From the NCBI GenBank assembly GCA_019359715.1, contig JAHHGS010000065.1, positions 1-64,000 on the forward strand: a stretch of 64,000 nt of DNA. The letters run 5' to 3'. The DNA comes from Aphanocapsa sp. GSE-SYN-MK-11-07L (lineage in GTDB: Bacteria; Cyanobacteriota; Cyanobacteriia; Thermosynechococcales; Thermosynechococcaceae). Below the pieces are notes generated by a model. That model was not told the DNA's origin. It did no database searches and saw only the letters and a list, made by a program, of their open reading frames with translations. The position numbers and the translations under genes were made by a program. Shown here in pieces: positions 17,658-26,574 of this stretch (within the stretch, counting starts at the first letter, position 1; each line of letters starts with the position of its first letter).

Positions 17658-17761
17658 ATATAATTATTGATTCATGACAAAAAGCAGGAATTATTCATGG
17701 CATCATCCTTAATCTGGCTTGAATGCTTTCTGTCTTTAATGCTTGATCAGTTGTTGCAACT

Positions 17762-19075
17762 TCAGTCGGGAATTCCTGCTGGCTCTCGACTCTTACATGG
17801 CTGATTTTGAGGTTGCCAAAAACTTGGCTTGCTGCCTTGCTTAGTTTTGACCCATTCGTATATCTCCAGCATTTTGAGGGCTTTTTGATCCCAAGTAAAG
17901 TATTGCATCGCATAGGCATATGCTTGCGAAGAGAATGAGTCAATCTGGGCTGGGTTGAGGATTAGCTTCTCTAGTTTGGTCGTAAATTCATCCGCAATGG
18001 CTGCCAAATTCCCCAGGTTGACTTTTTCGCCTTTGCCATTCTGAGTCAACTCGCCTGGCGCGCCATAGTTAACGACAATACAAGCCATGCCGCAGGCCAT
18101 TGCTTCAATTACAACGCCTGCCCCTAGCTCGCGAATCGAAGGAAAGGCAAAAATTTCTGCGTTTCGCATTAACTCTCCGACTTCTGCTTGCGACTTTTGC
18201 CCCACCAGTTTCACGCATTGCTCTAGGTTGTGCGTTTGAATCAGAGCTTCTAAACGAGGTCGCTCCGGGCCTTCGCCAACGATGATCAGTTGATGCTGCT
18301 GCAAAATTGAACTAGCAGCAAAGGCCCGGACAACGACCTCTGGGAGTTTGTAAGGAACCAATCGCCCGACGAATAAAACAGTCAGGCGCTGATTTGGCTG
18401 CCGCTCAACTCGCTGAAATAGCTCTGGGTCGATGCCGATTTCGGGAAAGTCGATCAGCTTATCAATCGCAGAGGGAGGCAGATCGGCAGCCGTATGACTA
18501 AATGCGGTCAGAATGCAAGCGGAGCGTTGATAAGTCGAGCGATAAAAGGGCAAGAACTTGTAGGCAGCGCGCAACTGGCTCAACAATTCGCGCTCCCGAA
18601 CCTGTTCATCTCTAAATTGTTTGGGCCAGGGTAGATTTCCGTTTAACGGCCCCAAGACAAACGGGACTGGACTCCGGCTGGCGATCAGGCTAGGTAGAGT
18701 TGGAGTCATCGGTGTTACCCGATGGACAATATCAAAGCAACCAGCTTGGAGTTCCCGACGAAAATGTCGCCACGCCTCCCATTCAAAAGCGAGATAGCTG
18801 GGATAATTCATCGCAATTTGAGTTGTCCAAGCCTTGTTGCTACCGCCGCGGAGAAGTCCAGCCAGTTTATAGAGCGGAGCCGCTACTTTTTCGGTATCTA
18901 AGTAAACAACCTTAGCCTTACCAAATCCCGCTTTTTCAATGTTTGACTGATTGCGAATCTGAGTGGCAACAGTTACTTCAGCATAATCAGCGATCGCGCG
19001 GGCAAATTTGTATCCAACAACGGGTAATGACGGCCAACAGGGGTTACAGTCATCTGCAAGAATTAAAACTCGCAT
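17762..19075 (-). CDS. Glycosyltransferase family 4
   Basis: This is a 437-residue GT-B enzyme. The N-terminal half includes FDIVHRVTPMTPTLPSLI and PFVLGPLNGNLPWP. The donor half has VLFVGRLVPYKLPEVVVRAF, IVGEGPERPRLEALI, LVGQKSQAEVGELM, and SIRELGAGVVIEAMACGMACIV (E-x7-E). The roughly 25 residues after the conserved C-terminal helix (EIYEWVKTKQG) are polar and variable. It starts at ATG 19073-19075. The upstream gap of over 400 bp suggests it may have its own promoter. Confidence 0.88.
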   Translation of the reverse strand: MRVLILADDCNPCWPSLPVVGYKFARAIADYAEVTVATQIRNQSNIEKAGFGKAKVVYLDTEKVAAPLYKLAGLLRGGSNKAWTTQIAMNYPSYLAFEWEAWRHFRRELQAGCFDIVHRVTPMTPTLPSLIASRSPVPFVLGPLNGNLPWPKQFRDEQVRERELLSQLRAAYKFLPFYRSTYQRSACILTAFSHTAADLPPSAIDKLIDFPEIGIDPELFQRVERQPNQRLTVLFVGRLVPYKLPEVVVRAFAASSILQQHQLIIVGEGPERPRLEALIQTHNLEQCVKLVGQKSQAEVGELMRNAEIFAFPSIRELGAGVVIEAMACGMACIVVNYGAPGELTQNGKGEKVNLGNLAAIADEFTTKLEKLILNPAQIDSFSSQAYAYAMQYFTWDQKALKMLEIYEWVKTKQGSKPSFWQPQNQPCKSREPAGIPD

Positions 19076-19508
19076 GGGTTATATTGCCAGCCTTGTGCTG
19101 GTGAGTAATTGGGAACATTTCAACAATCAAAACAATTCTCAAACGTCTAATCTGAGATGGAAGCCAGAAGATCTCAGAGCAATCACAGTATTTCCTCAGA
19201 TCCTAAAATTTGGAATCTGAAAACCCCCAGGTAATTTATAGCACTACTATATAGTTATTGATAGTCTTACTTTAGGATTCTCCTCCTAAAAACCTAAAAA
19301 CCCTCTTCCAGCAAAGGTTTTAGCCTCAAAAGCAGTTGAGAAATCACAAGAAGAACCCACAAGCTTTCTCAAAACCCAAAAAAATTCTCAAACGCTTATT
19401 TTTGGGTGGTATCCAAAGGGGAGCCGATAAATACCAATCAATAAACCCATTCTGGCAAACCAGCTCATACTCAAGTTCCTCAAAGCTAAAAGGGTTTTTT
19501 AACCTGTG
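19076..19508. other. Gene-free gap of about 430 bp
   Basis: This AT-rich sequence lies between two leftward glycosyltransferase genes. Short rightward reading frames here are not protein-like and partly mirror the adjacent gene. No repeat or RNA was recognised. Confidence 0.45.
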
Positions 19509-20558
19509 CTACCAGTAGCCAAACCTGCTTCTAAACTTAATTTCAAAGTTGGCTTGAGTAAAAACCACAAAATCTGCCATAAAAGCAACAACCGAGAAGG
19601 GGAGGCGAACAAACTTGCTTTTCAAAGTATGCTGCTGGAGCTGTTTAAACCGTCTGAAAAGCATCGAAGAAGGAATCACTACCCAACCTCTAGCAGCAAC
19701 TCTATCCTCAAGAAAAGCTTTAAACCATAAAGGATTCGTTTGGTATCTCTGCTCAAGAACGCTGGCTGCATCTGCTTGAGGATGACAAATTGACCATAAA
19801 TCTTCAAAAAGCCAGAAGTTAAAAATGCTGCCAATCACAATTCGCCTTTCATGTCTGAGTAAAGCAGGAATAGATGTGTAAGCTTCAAAGATATGATACG
19901 CATTTTCCGTGCATTTTACTCTTGTCGGTATGGTTGGGCAGGTAAAATAGTTTGTGGTCAGCATTGCGTTTAAAAATCCATCTTCAACCGATAATCCAAC
20001 CGGCATCCATATTTTTCTCAAAACGGCTGAGCGTCCGCAATATAACTGACCACAAATCCGCCCATCCCCGGTAGAAGAAGCTTGCAAAGACAGCTTCTCC
20101 AAGTAGTTTTTTTGTTGCTTTAAAGCGACATCTTTAACGGGAGTATCAGTTGCAACCCAAGCTTCTGGAGTAGTCTCAAGCGTAGATAGCATCAAACTCA
20201 TCGTTTCCGCTTGCACAAGCTGGATATCAGCATCCATTAAAAACAAATACTTTGCATCTTGATCAGAAAAATCGTGAATATATGAATTCCAGGCATTGCT
20301 TTTGCCAGCTTGCGCGATCGCTCGCACTTCATAGGCAATGGGTACCATTAAATTTGTCTCTAGTTGCTCAAAAAAAGAGTGAGCAATTTGCTCAGTTGCA
20401 TCGCTGCATCCGTTCGGCACCACCACGATTTGAATCCAATCGATGTTGAATTTCTGGGGATGAACAGGTTGAAATAAGGTTTGCCGAAATAGGGACGCTA
20501 AAGTTTGCTCAATTTTCGATGCTTCGTTGTAGGCAAGGATGCCAATACTAATCTTCAT
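19509..20558 (-). CDS. Glycosyltransferase family 2
   Basis: The protein is about 349 residues from the chosen start, which places MKISIGILAYNEASKIEQTL at the N-terminus as is usual for GT2. It has VVVPNGCSDATEQ, AGKSNAWN, and the metal-binding LFLMDADIQLV, then GLSVEDGFLNAML with the acidic ED pair. An upstream ATG at 20655-20657 would add 33 residues and overlap the preceding gene, but those residues have no family support. The GNAWN-type motif and the central region resemble cellulose-synthase-like GT2 enzymes without obvious membrane helices. Confidence 0.82.
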   Translation of the reverse strand: MKISIGILAYNEASKIEQTLASLFRQTLFQPVHPQKFNIDWIQIVVVPNGCSDATEQIAHSFFEQLETNLMVPIAYEVRAIAQAGKSNAWNSYIHDFSDQDAKYLFLMDADIQLVQAETMSLMLSTLETTPEAWVATDTPVKDVALKQQKNYLEKLSLQASSTGDGRICGQLYCGRSAVLRKIWMPVGLSVEDGFLNAMLTTNYFTCPTIPTRVKCTENAYHIFEAYTSIPALLRHERRIVIGSIFNFWLFEDLWSICHPQADAASVLEQRYQTNPLWFKAFLEDRVAARGWVVIPSSMLFRRFKQLQQHTLKSKFVRLPFSVVAFMADFVVFTQANFEIKFRSRFGYW

Positions 20559-20644
20559 GGATGTCTTGATGGGTAATTGGCCAGAGTGTTGATCTTTCAA
20601 TTGGCTGGGAACAAACAATCTAAAGCTCAATTCTTCCGTTATCC

Positions 20645-21523
20645 TCAAAACGGGCATACTTCCATTAGACGGTCAAGGTCAATTTTTAGTTCATGTTCCT
20701 GGCATAAATCATAAAGTTGTTGAGCTGCTGCTATTTGACTGCCTAGAGCCTGTAAGTTTGTTTTTTCAAGCTCAGGTAAGCCAATCGATGCATAGTAGTC
20801 TTTGAATTTAAAGTCTTTGCCGGGTATTTTATCGGAAATCCCGATCCAGCCAGAAGGGATATTGTAGGCATCAGATAAAATTAGCCCGTGCAAGGAGCTA
20901 GAGGCAATTCTCTCGCAACTGCAAACTAGGTCAACTAATTTATCAATGCTCGTTTTGATGTCTATGAACAGAACTTCTGGGCTTTCCATAAACTGCTTGA
21001 GAATGGGATCGTTCCGTTCTAAATGGTGGGGAATAATCCCTAATTTGTAGCGTTTTTTGACCTTTGGCTGATAGTAACGCGGCCAGAGTAGGGCTGGATC
21101 GCCATAGATGTCTGGGCACTCAACCCCCATCGATCGACTATGGTCTGCGCTGAGTGGGCCGCGGACGGCCAGAATTTTTTTAGGAGGCTGTCTAAATTGA
21201 TTGTAGTTAGAAGTGAACCCAGCCCCCCAAATCACCGTTTGGCAATCTGCATACTGCATGACGCTGCCAATCACCATATAGAGCGTTCTGTCCTCTGGAT
21301 CTTGGGCTAGAGGCTCTAATAGCCTTAAATTAATGTCAACTCCTTTTGCTTTTGCCTTAGATAGTTTTTCAATCAGAACTGGATTTAAGGCATCTCCCCA
21401 ATTCTTAGTATCGAACCACAAAAATTCTAGGTGTTTACTCCAAACAGTTGACCACAAAGGCGATAAGGCGATATCCTTGCCCCTTAAAACCCAATTCCTG
21501 GCAAATGCGCGTACTTTTGACAT
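20645..21523 (-). CDS. Polysaccharide pyruvyl transferase family protein (ExoV-like)
   Basis: The 292-residue protein has MVIGSVMQYADCQTVIWGAG, LAVRGPLSADHSRSMG, YGDPALLWPRYY, GIIPHHLERND and ASSSLHGLILSDAYNIP. These are hallmarks of the PS_pyruv_trans family. The family transfers pyruvate from phosphoenolpyruvate to sugar hydroxyls, giving acidic ketal decorations on exopolysaccharides. It lies upstream of a GT2 gene in the leftward run. A second family member is at 36817-38022. Confidence 0.85.
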   Translation of the reverse strand: MSKVRAFARNWVLRGKDIALSPLWSTVWSKHLEFLWFDTKNWGDALNPVLIEKLSKAKAKGVDINLRLLEPLAQDPEDRTLYMVIGSVMQYADCQTVIWGAGFTSNYNQFRQPPKKILAVRGPLSADHSRSMGVECPDIYGDPALLWPRYYQPKVKKRYKLGIIPHHLERNDPILKQFMESPEVLFIDIKTSIDKLVDLVCSCERIASSSLHGLILSDAYNIPSGWIGISDKIPGKDFKFKDYYASIGLPELEKTNLQALGSQIAAAQQLYDLCQEHELKIDLDRLMEVCPF

Positions 21524-21563
21524 AATGTTTTAAAATTAATGTCTTAGAACTATCTTGCTTGGA

Positions 21564-22586
21564 TTAACTCTTGTTGATCACTTCCTTGAAGCTGCTTTTG
21601 GGCTGAGTTAATTTTTTGCCCCAAGCAATCCAATGACTTTCATAGTAGTAGGTCGATAAGTGCGCTAAGCCAAACGTTAGGGCAAAGGAAAGCGGTCGCT
21701 TAGCATACACAATTAGCTTATCCCCCGACCCTAGCCAACCATAATACGTGATTGGGTGAATTACGTACAGCGCGTAGGATATTTCACCAATATAAGCAAG
21801 CATCCGTGTGTTGAGTAGTTTGAGCAGCCAAGACTTATTTGGATGCAATGTCGAGCCAACCAATAAAACCGCAAAGTATGGGCGGAAGTACCTGACAACA
21901 CCACTGGCAGGATGGCAAGAAATTAAAAGCAGCACTAAGCATAGATAGGGGTTTAGCCTTTTGATCATCTGTAAGAGTGGAGTCCCCAATCGACCTTCAT
22001 TGATCAGCGCTAAACATGCCCCAACTAAAATTTCATCTACTCGGGCATAGGTAGCAATTGAAACGGGCTGCCCGTGCAGAATTCTAAATCCAGTTACTAC
22101 GAGGCAGAAAGCTGGCAGCAATAGCAGTCCGCGCTGTCGGAATAGTCCAAACAGGAATGCAATAAACAGATAGAACTGCATTTCGACGCAGAGACTCCAG
22201 AAGTGAGCAGTCAGAGGAGTGATCCAGGTTGTATCTAGGTTGGCATAAAAAAGAAAGTTAGCCAGGTAGGCGCCAAAGGGGGCTGCCTGAAGCGGGAGGG
22301 CGATGATCAGAAATGCCCATGCTAAGGGAAGAATCCGAAAAAAGCGGCGAATTAAGAAATCCCGAACATTTGCGCGATGGATCAGGGTACTTGTGATTAG
22401 GAAACCTGAGAGCGCAAAGAATAAACTCATGCCCAACAAAGCAAATGTAATGTTAAGTTGCCATGACTTGAGACCCAACGGGAGCATGTGAGCTGCTAAC
22501 ACACAAAGAATACTGATCCCTCGCCAACCATCTAAAGCTGGATAGCGTGGTAGACGATGAGACGGCAACGATTGGGGTGTATCCAT
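21564..22586 (-). CDS. Acyltransferase 3 family membrane protein (OafA/NodX type)
   Basis: The N-terminus after the chosen ATG (22584-22586) gives RYPALDGWRGISILCVLAAHM, the family entry motif with catalytic His/Asp-type residues. About ten hydrophobic helices follow, with HFWSLCVEMQFYLF and a C-terminal YALYVIHPITYYGW. These inner-membrane proteins move acetyl or other acyl groups onto sugars of surface polysaccharides. A frame extension of 45 residues upstream lacks family similarity and was not used. It lies between the pyruvyl transferase and a GT2 gene. Confidence 0.88.
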   Translation of the reverse strand: MDTPQSLPSHRLPRYPALDGWRGISILCVLAAHMLPLGLKSWQLNITFALLGMSLFFALSGFLITSTLIHRANVRDFLIRRFFRILPLAWAFLIIALPLQAAPFGAYLANFLFYANLDTTWITPLTAHFWSLCVEMQFYLFIAFLFGLFRQRGLLLLPAFCLVVTGFRILHGQPVSIATYARVDEILVGACLALINEGRLGTPLLQMIKRLNPYLCLVLLLISCHPASGVVRYFRPYFAVLLVGSTLHPNKSWLLKLLNTRMLAYIGEISYALYVIHPITYYGWLGSGDKLIVYAKRPLSFALTFGLAHLSTYYYESHWIAWGKKLTQPKSSFKEVINKS

Positions 22587-22771
22587 ACTGATCGGGCTGG
22601 CTTCAAGGATTAGATTTGATTTTGGTGTATGGTTCAGCGAAAATTGCAGGGCAATAAGACTGGCTGATGACCCAGGCTGACCGTTCTTGGCGATCGCGCA
22701 ATTGATCCAACTACTCGCCAAGAACTGGAGCTGAAATTTATTTTACGATCCAGAACTGAAATTAATAAAGC

Positions 22772-23983
22772 TCATGATATGTCTCTTCTGGTTGAATTCC
22801 AGTTTTTCTGAGCATTAAACATCGACATCAGGTAAAGCGGAATTTTCCAGAGAATATAGAGCGGAACAGCAATCAATTTAATCAACGGCAACTCCGCTCG
22901 CCCAAATTTAGCCCAACCCAGAATAATTGACAAGCCAAGAAATAAACCCGTTAAAAGCAGCAGAAAGATGGGTAGCCATAGTGCCATCACCGAGCGGGCT
23001 AGGAGACTAAGCAGGGTCATACCTAGCCAGAGCAGAACCAGCAGCGCTAGAGGCGGAATCCAAAGTTCCAACCCCAGGGCAAACAAATCAGGTCGCCCTT
23101 GCTGAAAGGCGGTTTGCAGCAGCTTGGGAAGATAGGTCTTCATGACTTGGAGATGACCGTGTTCCCAGCGAGTTCGCTGTCCTTTCGCAACCTGCTGATC
23201 TTGAGGAAGCTGGCTCAGCACAAGCGCCTCAGGACAGAATTGGGGGGGGTAACCGGCGATCGCCAAGTCAAGGCCCAATTTCATATCTTCCACAATGTGT
23301 CCGCTGGCCAAATCAACCGAGCAAATGACTGGCCAAGGAAAAGCCATTCCGGTTCCGGTCAGTAAACAGGCTAATCCTAACTTATGCAGCCCCAATGGGC
23401 GAACCCAATTTTTGACCTTAAACGCAAAGGCTGAAATCAAGTCTTTTTGACTGGGCTGGGCAGGTTGATCTAGCAAATAAATCGCTTGGATCGGTCTTTG
23501 GACGGCGAAGGCTTGTTGAGCCAACACGGGCAAAGCCCCAGATTGAACTTGGCAATCAGCATCCACCATCACGACAACGTCCGGCGGTTGCTGGCTGAGA
23601 TGGCGGAGTCCAAAATCTAGCGCGTAGCCCTTTCCCCGATGGTTGGGATCATGACGTGCAATCACTGTTGCTCCCATTGCAGCGGCGATCGCGGCGGTTT
23701 GATCCTCGCAGTTGTCGGCAACAACCACGACCTGATCGGTTGCCTTAACCTGCTTGAGCAAAGACTGTAGCGTTGACTCGATCACCAGTGCTTCATTATG
23801 GGCAGGCATTAAGACAGCGACTTTGATCTGCTGCCAATCAACGTCTCGCTTGCTGGGGCGATCGGGCAAAAATACGGCTGAGCATGATTCAACCAGTAAA
23901 ACAATTGTCGGGATCAAAAGGGCGATCGCAAGCAGCGACAGGAAAATCTGGGTCAGAAATGCTAAAGGTATTTCAGCTAACAT
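22772..23983 (-). CDS. Membrane-bound processive-type glycosyltransferase family 2
   Basis: This is a 403-residue protein. An N-terminal membrane helix (about 10-35) precedes a GT2 domain with VAVLMPAHNEALVIESTL, VVVADNCEDQT, VVMVDADCQV, SGHIVEDMKLGLDLAIAG, and QRTRWEHGHL, the QxxRW motif. Several C-terminal helices follow, as in cellulose-synthase-like enzymes. It is probably an inner-membrane enzyme extending a chain or acting on a lipid carrier. Its ATG overlaps the stop of the wzc-like gene (TAATG), so the two are translationally coupled. Confidence 0.9.
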   Translation of the reverse strand: MLAEIPLAFLTQIFLSLLAIALLIPTIVLLVESCSAVFLPDRPSKRDVDWQQIKVAVLMPAHNEALVIESTLQSLLKQVKATDQVVVVADNCEDQTAAIAAAMGATVIARHDPNHRGKGYALDFGLRHLSQQPPDVVVMVDADCQVQSGALPVLAQQAFAVQRPIQAIYLLDQPAQPSQKDLISAFAFKVKNWVRPLGLHKLGLACLLTGTGMAFPWPVICSVDLASGHIVEDMKLGLDLAIAGYPPQFCPEALVLSQLPQDQQVAKGQRTRWEHGHLQVMKTYLPKLLQTAFQQGRPDLFALGLELWIPPLALLVLLWLGMTLLSLLARSVMALWLPIFLLLLTGLFLGLSIILGWAKFGRAELPLIKLIAVPLYILWKIPLYLMSMFNAQKNWNSTRRDIS

Positions 23984-26277
23984 TATTTGCGATTCATCTT
24001 ATTGAGTAGAAGATCCAGATTTGGATCATCAACCACAGGCTCATTCAGCGGCACTTTTAGCCCGTAAGGATAAGGTCTCAACCGCCCATAGGACTTGTGT
24101 TCTTGATGTTGGCTATCGGTATCCACTGCATTAGCCACTAAACCCAGTATCTGAGAGTCGGAGGTTGCAAGCATTGTCTTAGCCGTAATCGCTTCCGCCG
24201 AAGTCACCAAGCGCGGGCGAACGACCATCAGGATTCCATCCGCCGCTTTACCCAGAACTATCGCATCCACAGCTCCTTGCAGCGGAGGAGTGTCAATAAT
24301 CACATATTCATACTCTTGTAAAAAGGAATCAATTACCGTGAACATTGCATCTGAATCAATCAGAGCTAAAGGGTTGGGGGGCATCACCCCTGCCGCCAAA
24401 ACAGTCAAATTGGGTAAAACCTGTTTGAACGAATGCTTTAGGTCTCCCGCACCAAACAGAACATGGCTAAATCCGATTGGGTCAGTTAAATTCCAGAGCC
24501 GATGCTGAGAGGGATTTCTCAGGTCTGCATCGACTAGCAGCACCCGCCGTCCCGATTGAGCAAGGCTAGCGGCCAAGTTTGCAGCCACCTCAGACTTACC
24601 CTCTCCAGGCACTGAGCTTGTGACAACAATTGCTCTCAACTTTTTGTCGGAACGCAGAAATCGCAGGTTAGCCTGCAAGATTTCATAGGCTGCACCGACG
24701 GGTGACTGCGGATCGTGTAGTGTAATGATCCGAGTTGAAAATTGGTCAACGTAAGAAGAAAGCATCTTCAACGCTTTTTTGTCTGGAGACTTGAACTGGG
24801 GAACCACCCCCAGCAGCTTGAAGCCAAAGAGAGCCTCAGCGTCTTTAACCGTCTTGATTGATTTATCAAGAATGTCGAGTAAGAAAGCTGTCGCAACCCC
24901 CATTAAAGCACCAACAACCAAACCCGCCGCCAGTAACCTCAAGTTACCTGAGCCAAGTGCTTTAGTCGGTTCAAAGGCTTTTTCCAAAATTCGAGCATTG
25001 CCAACATCCTGATTTTCGGCTAGCTCAGTTTCCTTACTTTTGGCTAACAACGTTTCATAGTTGGTTTGGGCCGCTTTCAATCGCTGCTCTAGGAGTTGCT
25101 GATTTTTTTCCAATTCAGGAAACCGATTCAGCCGTCGCGAGTAGTCTTGCCGCGATCGCTGCAATGCTTGGAGCTGCTTCTGAGCCGCCAACCGACTAGC
25201 CTCCGCAGTTGCCAGATTTTCTGCCAGTTGCTGCTTAAGTCCGCCAATTTGCAGGTCGCCTGGTGCAACTGCGCTTGAACCAACAACCTGCTGAATTCGA
25301 TTCCTCAGAATCGCTCTCAGATTGTCTGCTTGACCTTTCAAATCAACAATAATTGGACTCTTGTCGGTGTAAAGTTCACTTTGTCCAGCCAATTGATACT
25401 CTACTTTTTGCAGTTCGGTCAGAGCATTTTGCACCCCAGGGGTTTGGCTCAAGGTGCTCAGCTTAATTGCTTGGGACGGAGAAAGACCCAACTGCTGTTG
25501 TAGTTCGTTAGACTGCGCCGTAAAGCTCGCCAGTTCAGACTCCGTCAATTGAACCTGTTCGTCAGCCGTTTTCATCAAATCAACTGCCGCATCCATTTCT
25601 GGCTCTAGGGAAGCAATCCTATAGCGCTCTTTAAACTGACTCAATGCTTCTGCTGCTTTGCGGAGGGCTAATTCGGCTTGAGGTAACTGAACGTTGATAA
25701 AAGCTTTGGCACTCGTAGCGTCCCCCCGATTACCCGAAATGTTGCTCTTAAGATAAGCACTCATCAGGTAATTAACGACATTAGCAGCTAGCTTTGGATC
25801 CTGAGATTTATAGCCAATCTGGAGAACGTCTGTGCCAGGGACTGATTTGACCGACAGTGGGCGGACAAAATCTTCAGGAGCAATTAATTCACCAGCGGCA
25901 TTTCTAATATTCAGGGCACTGATCGTTTCCTGGAGTAACGGCGATGACTTCAAAACCTCTGCTTGCGTTTGCAGATAAGATGCAAGCGGGCTATCCTTAC
26001 CACCCGTCTGAACGTCTAAAGCATTGAATTCCTGACCGACACCCGTCAGGGCAGAAGTAGGATTACTCCGTTGAAAGAGCAGCTTGCCTTCAGCTTCATA
26101 GCCAGGTTTCTTGGAAAAGGAGACATAAACCGCTGCCGAAGCAAAAAGTATAAGGACAGCAGTTGCAGGCAACCAACGCCTTTTCAAGACTAGCCAGTAG
26201 CCTTGAGGATCAATTTCCTCAATGTATTCCCTATGCTTTATCGGGCTTTGGTTCTCCAAAATCTGCCTTGCTCCCAA
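23983..26277 (-). CDS. wzc: Polysaccharide co-polymerase/tyrosine autokinase (Wzc-like)
   Basis: This is a 764-residue protein. A Wzz domain comes first (ID-PQGYWLVLKRRW, membrane helix about 33-52). Long coiled-coil segments follow (about 190-440), then a second membrane helix (about 463-487) and a C-terminal BY-kinase: Walker A SSVPGEGKSEVAANLA, Walker A' VLLVDADLRNP, Walker B YVIIDTPP. Such proteins set chain length and control Wzy-dependent polymer export by cycling phosphorylation. The C-terminal tail has only three tyrosines (SYGRLRPYPYG), fewer than typical clusters. The gene is coupled to the next GT2 gene by a 1-bp overlap. Start ATG at 26275-26277. Confidence 0.93.
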   Translation of the reverse strand: MGARQILENQSPIKHREYIEEIDPQGYWLVLKRRWLPATAVLILFASAAVYVSFSKKPGYEAEGKLLFQRSNPTSALTGVGQEFNALDVQTGGKDSPLASYLQTQAEVLKSSPLLQETISALNIRNAAGELIAPEDFVRPLSVKSVPGTDVLQIGYKSQDPKLAANVVNYLMSAYLKSNISGNRGDATSAKAFINVQLPQAELALRKAAEALSQFKERYRIASLEPEMDAAVDLMKTADEQVQLTESELASFTAQSNELQQQLGLSPSQAIKLSTLSQTPGVQNALTELQKVEYQLAGQSELYTDKSPIIVDLKGQADNLRAILRNRIQQVVGSSAVAPGDLQIGGLKQQLAENLATAEASRLAAQKQLQALQRSRQDYSRRLNRFPELEKNQQLLEQRLKAAQTNYETLLAKSKETELAENQDVGNARILEKAFEPTKALGSGNLRLLAAGLVVGALMGVATAFLLDILDKSIKTVKDAEALFGFKLLGVVPQFKSPDKKALKMLSSYVDQFSTRIITLHDPQSPVGAAYEILQANLRFLRSDKKLRAIVVTSSVPGEGKSEVAANLAASLAQSGRRVLLVDADLRNPSQHRLWNLTDPIGFSHVLFGAGDLKHSFKQVLPNLTVLAAGVMPPNPLALIDSDAMFTVIDSFLQEYEYVIIDTPPLQGAVDAIVLGKAADGILMVVRPRLVTSAEAITAKTMLATSDSQILGLVANAVDTDSQHQEHKSYGRLRPYPYGLKVPLNEPVVDDPNLDLLLNKMNRK

Positions 26278-26407
26278 TAAGGTAAAGATTTTCTGCCTTT
26301 ATAGTAGCCCAAAAGTTTGAATTTGCTGACGAGATAATTAGGCTAAGAATATCGATCGATTTAGCCTGAGCGATCAGCCTCAAATACATGAATACTAATT
26401 AATTGAA

Positions 26408-26560
26408 TCATTTGATACTACTGTCGTACCGCTGATAAATCTGACTTCCAATTTTTGACCAGTCGAATTGCTGGGCTAAATGATAACTCTGGGCAGACAT
26501 TTGTTCCCATTGCCCGCATGGTGTGCTTAAAGCGTAGGTTAAACTCGTCACCGAGTCTTG
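26408..26560 (-). pseudogene. Truncated C-terminal tail of a GT4 glycosyltransferase
   Basis: The open frame between two stops encodes about 50 residues ending GQWEQMSAQSYHLAQQF, DWSKIGSQIYQRYDSSIK and a stop. The FDWSKIGSQIYQRY pattern is the last helix of GT4 enzymes and closely parallels LNWDRIASQTRQVYEKAL at the end of the adjacent intact GT4. No start and no donor domain are present. It is best explained as a remnant of a deleted or recombined transferase. Confidence 0.75.
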
Positions 26561-26574
26561 TCATAGTGACAATC

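Noticed and set aside
19336-19730. Two short rightward ORFs near the GT2 gene end
   Set aside because: Lysine/serine-rich frames in AT-rich DNA, one antisense to the GT2 gene; no motifs.
22587-22721. 45-residue upstream extension of the acyltransferase
   Set aside because: The family entry motif begins right after the ATG at 22584-22586; the upstream frame shows no similarity.
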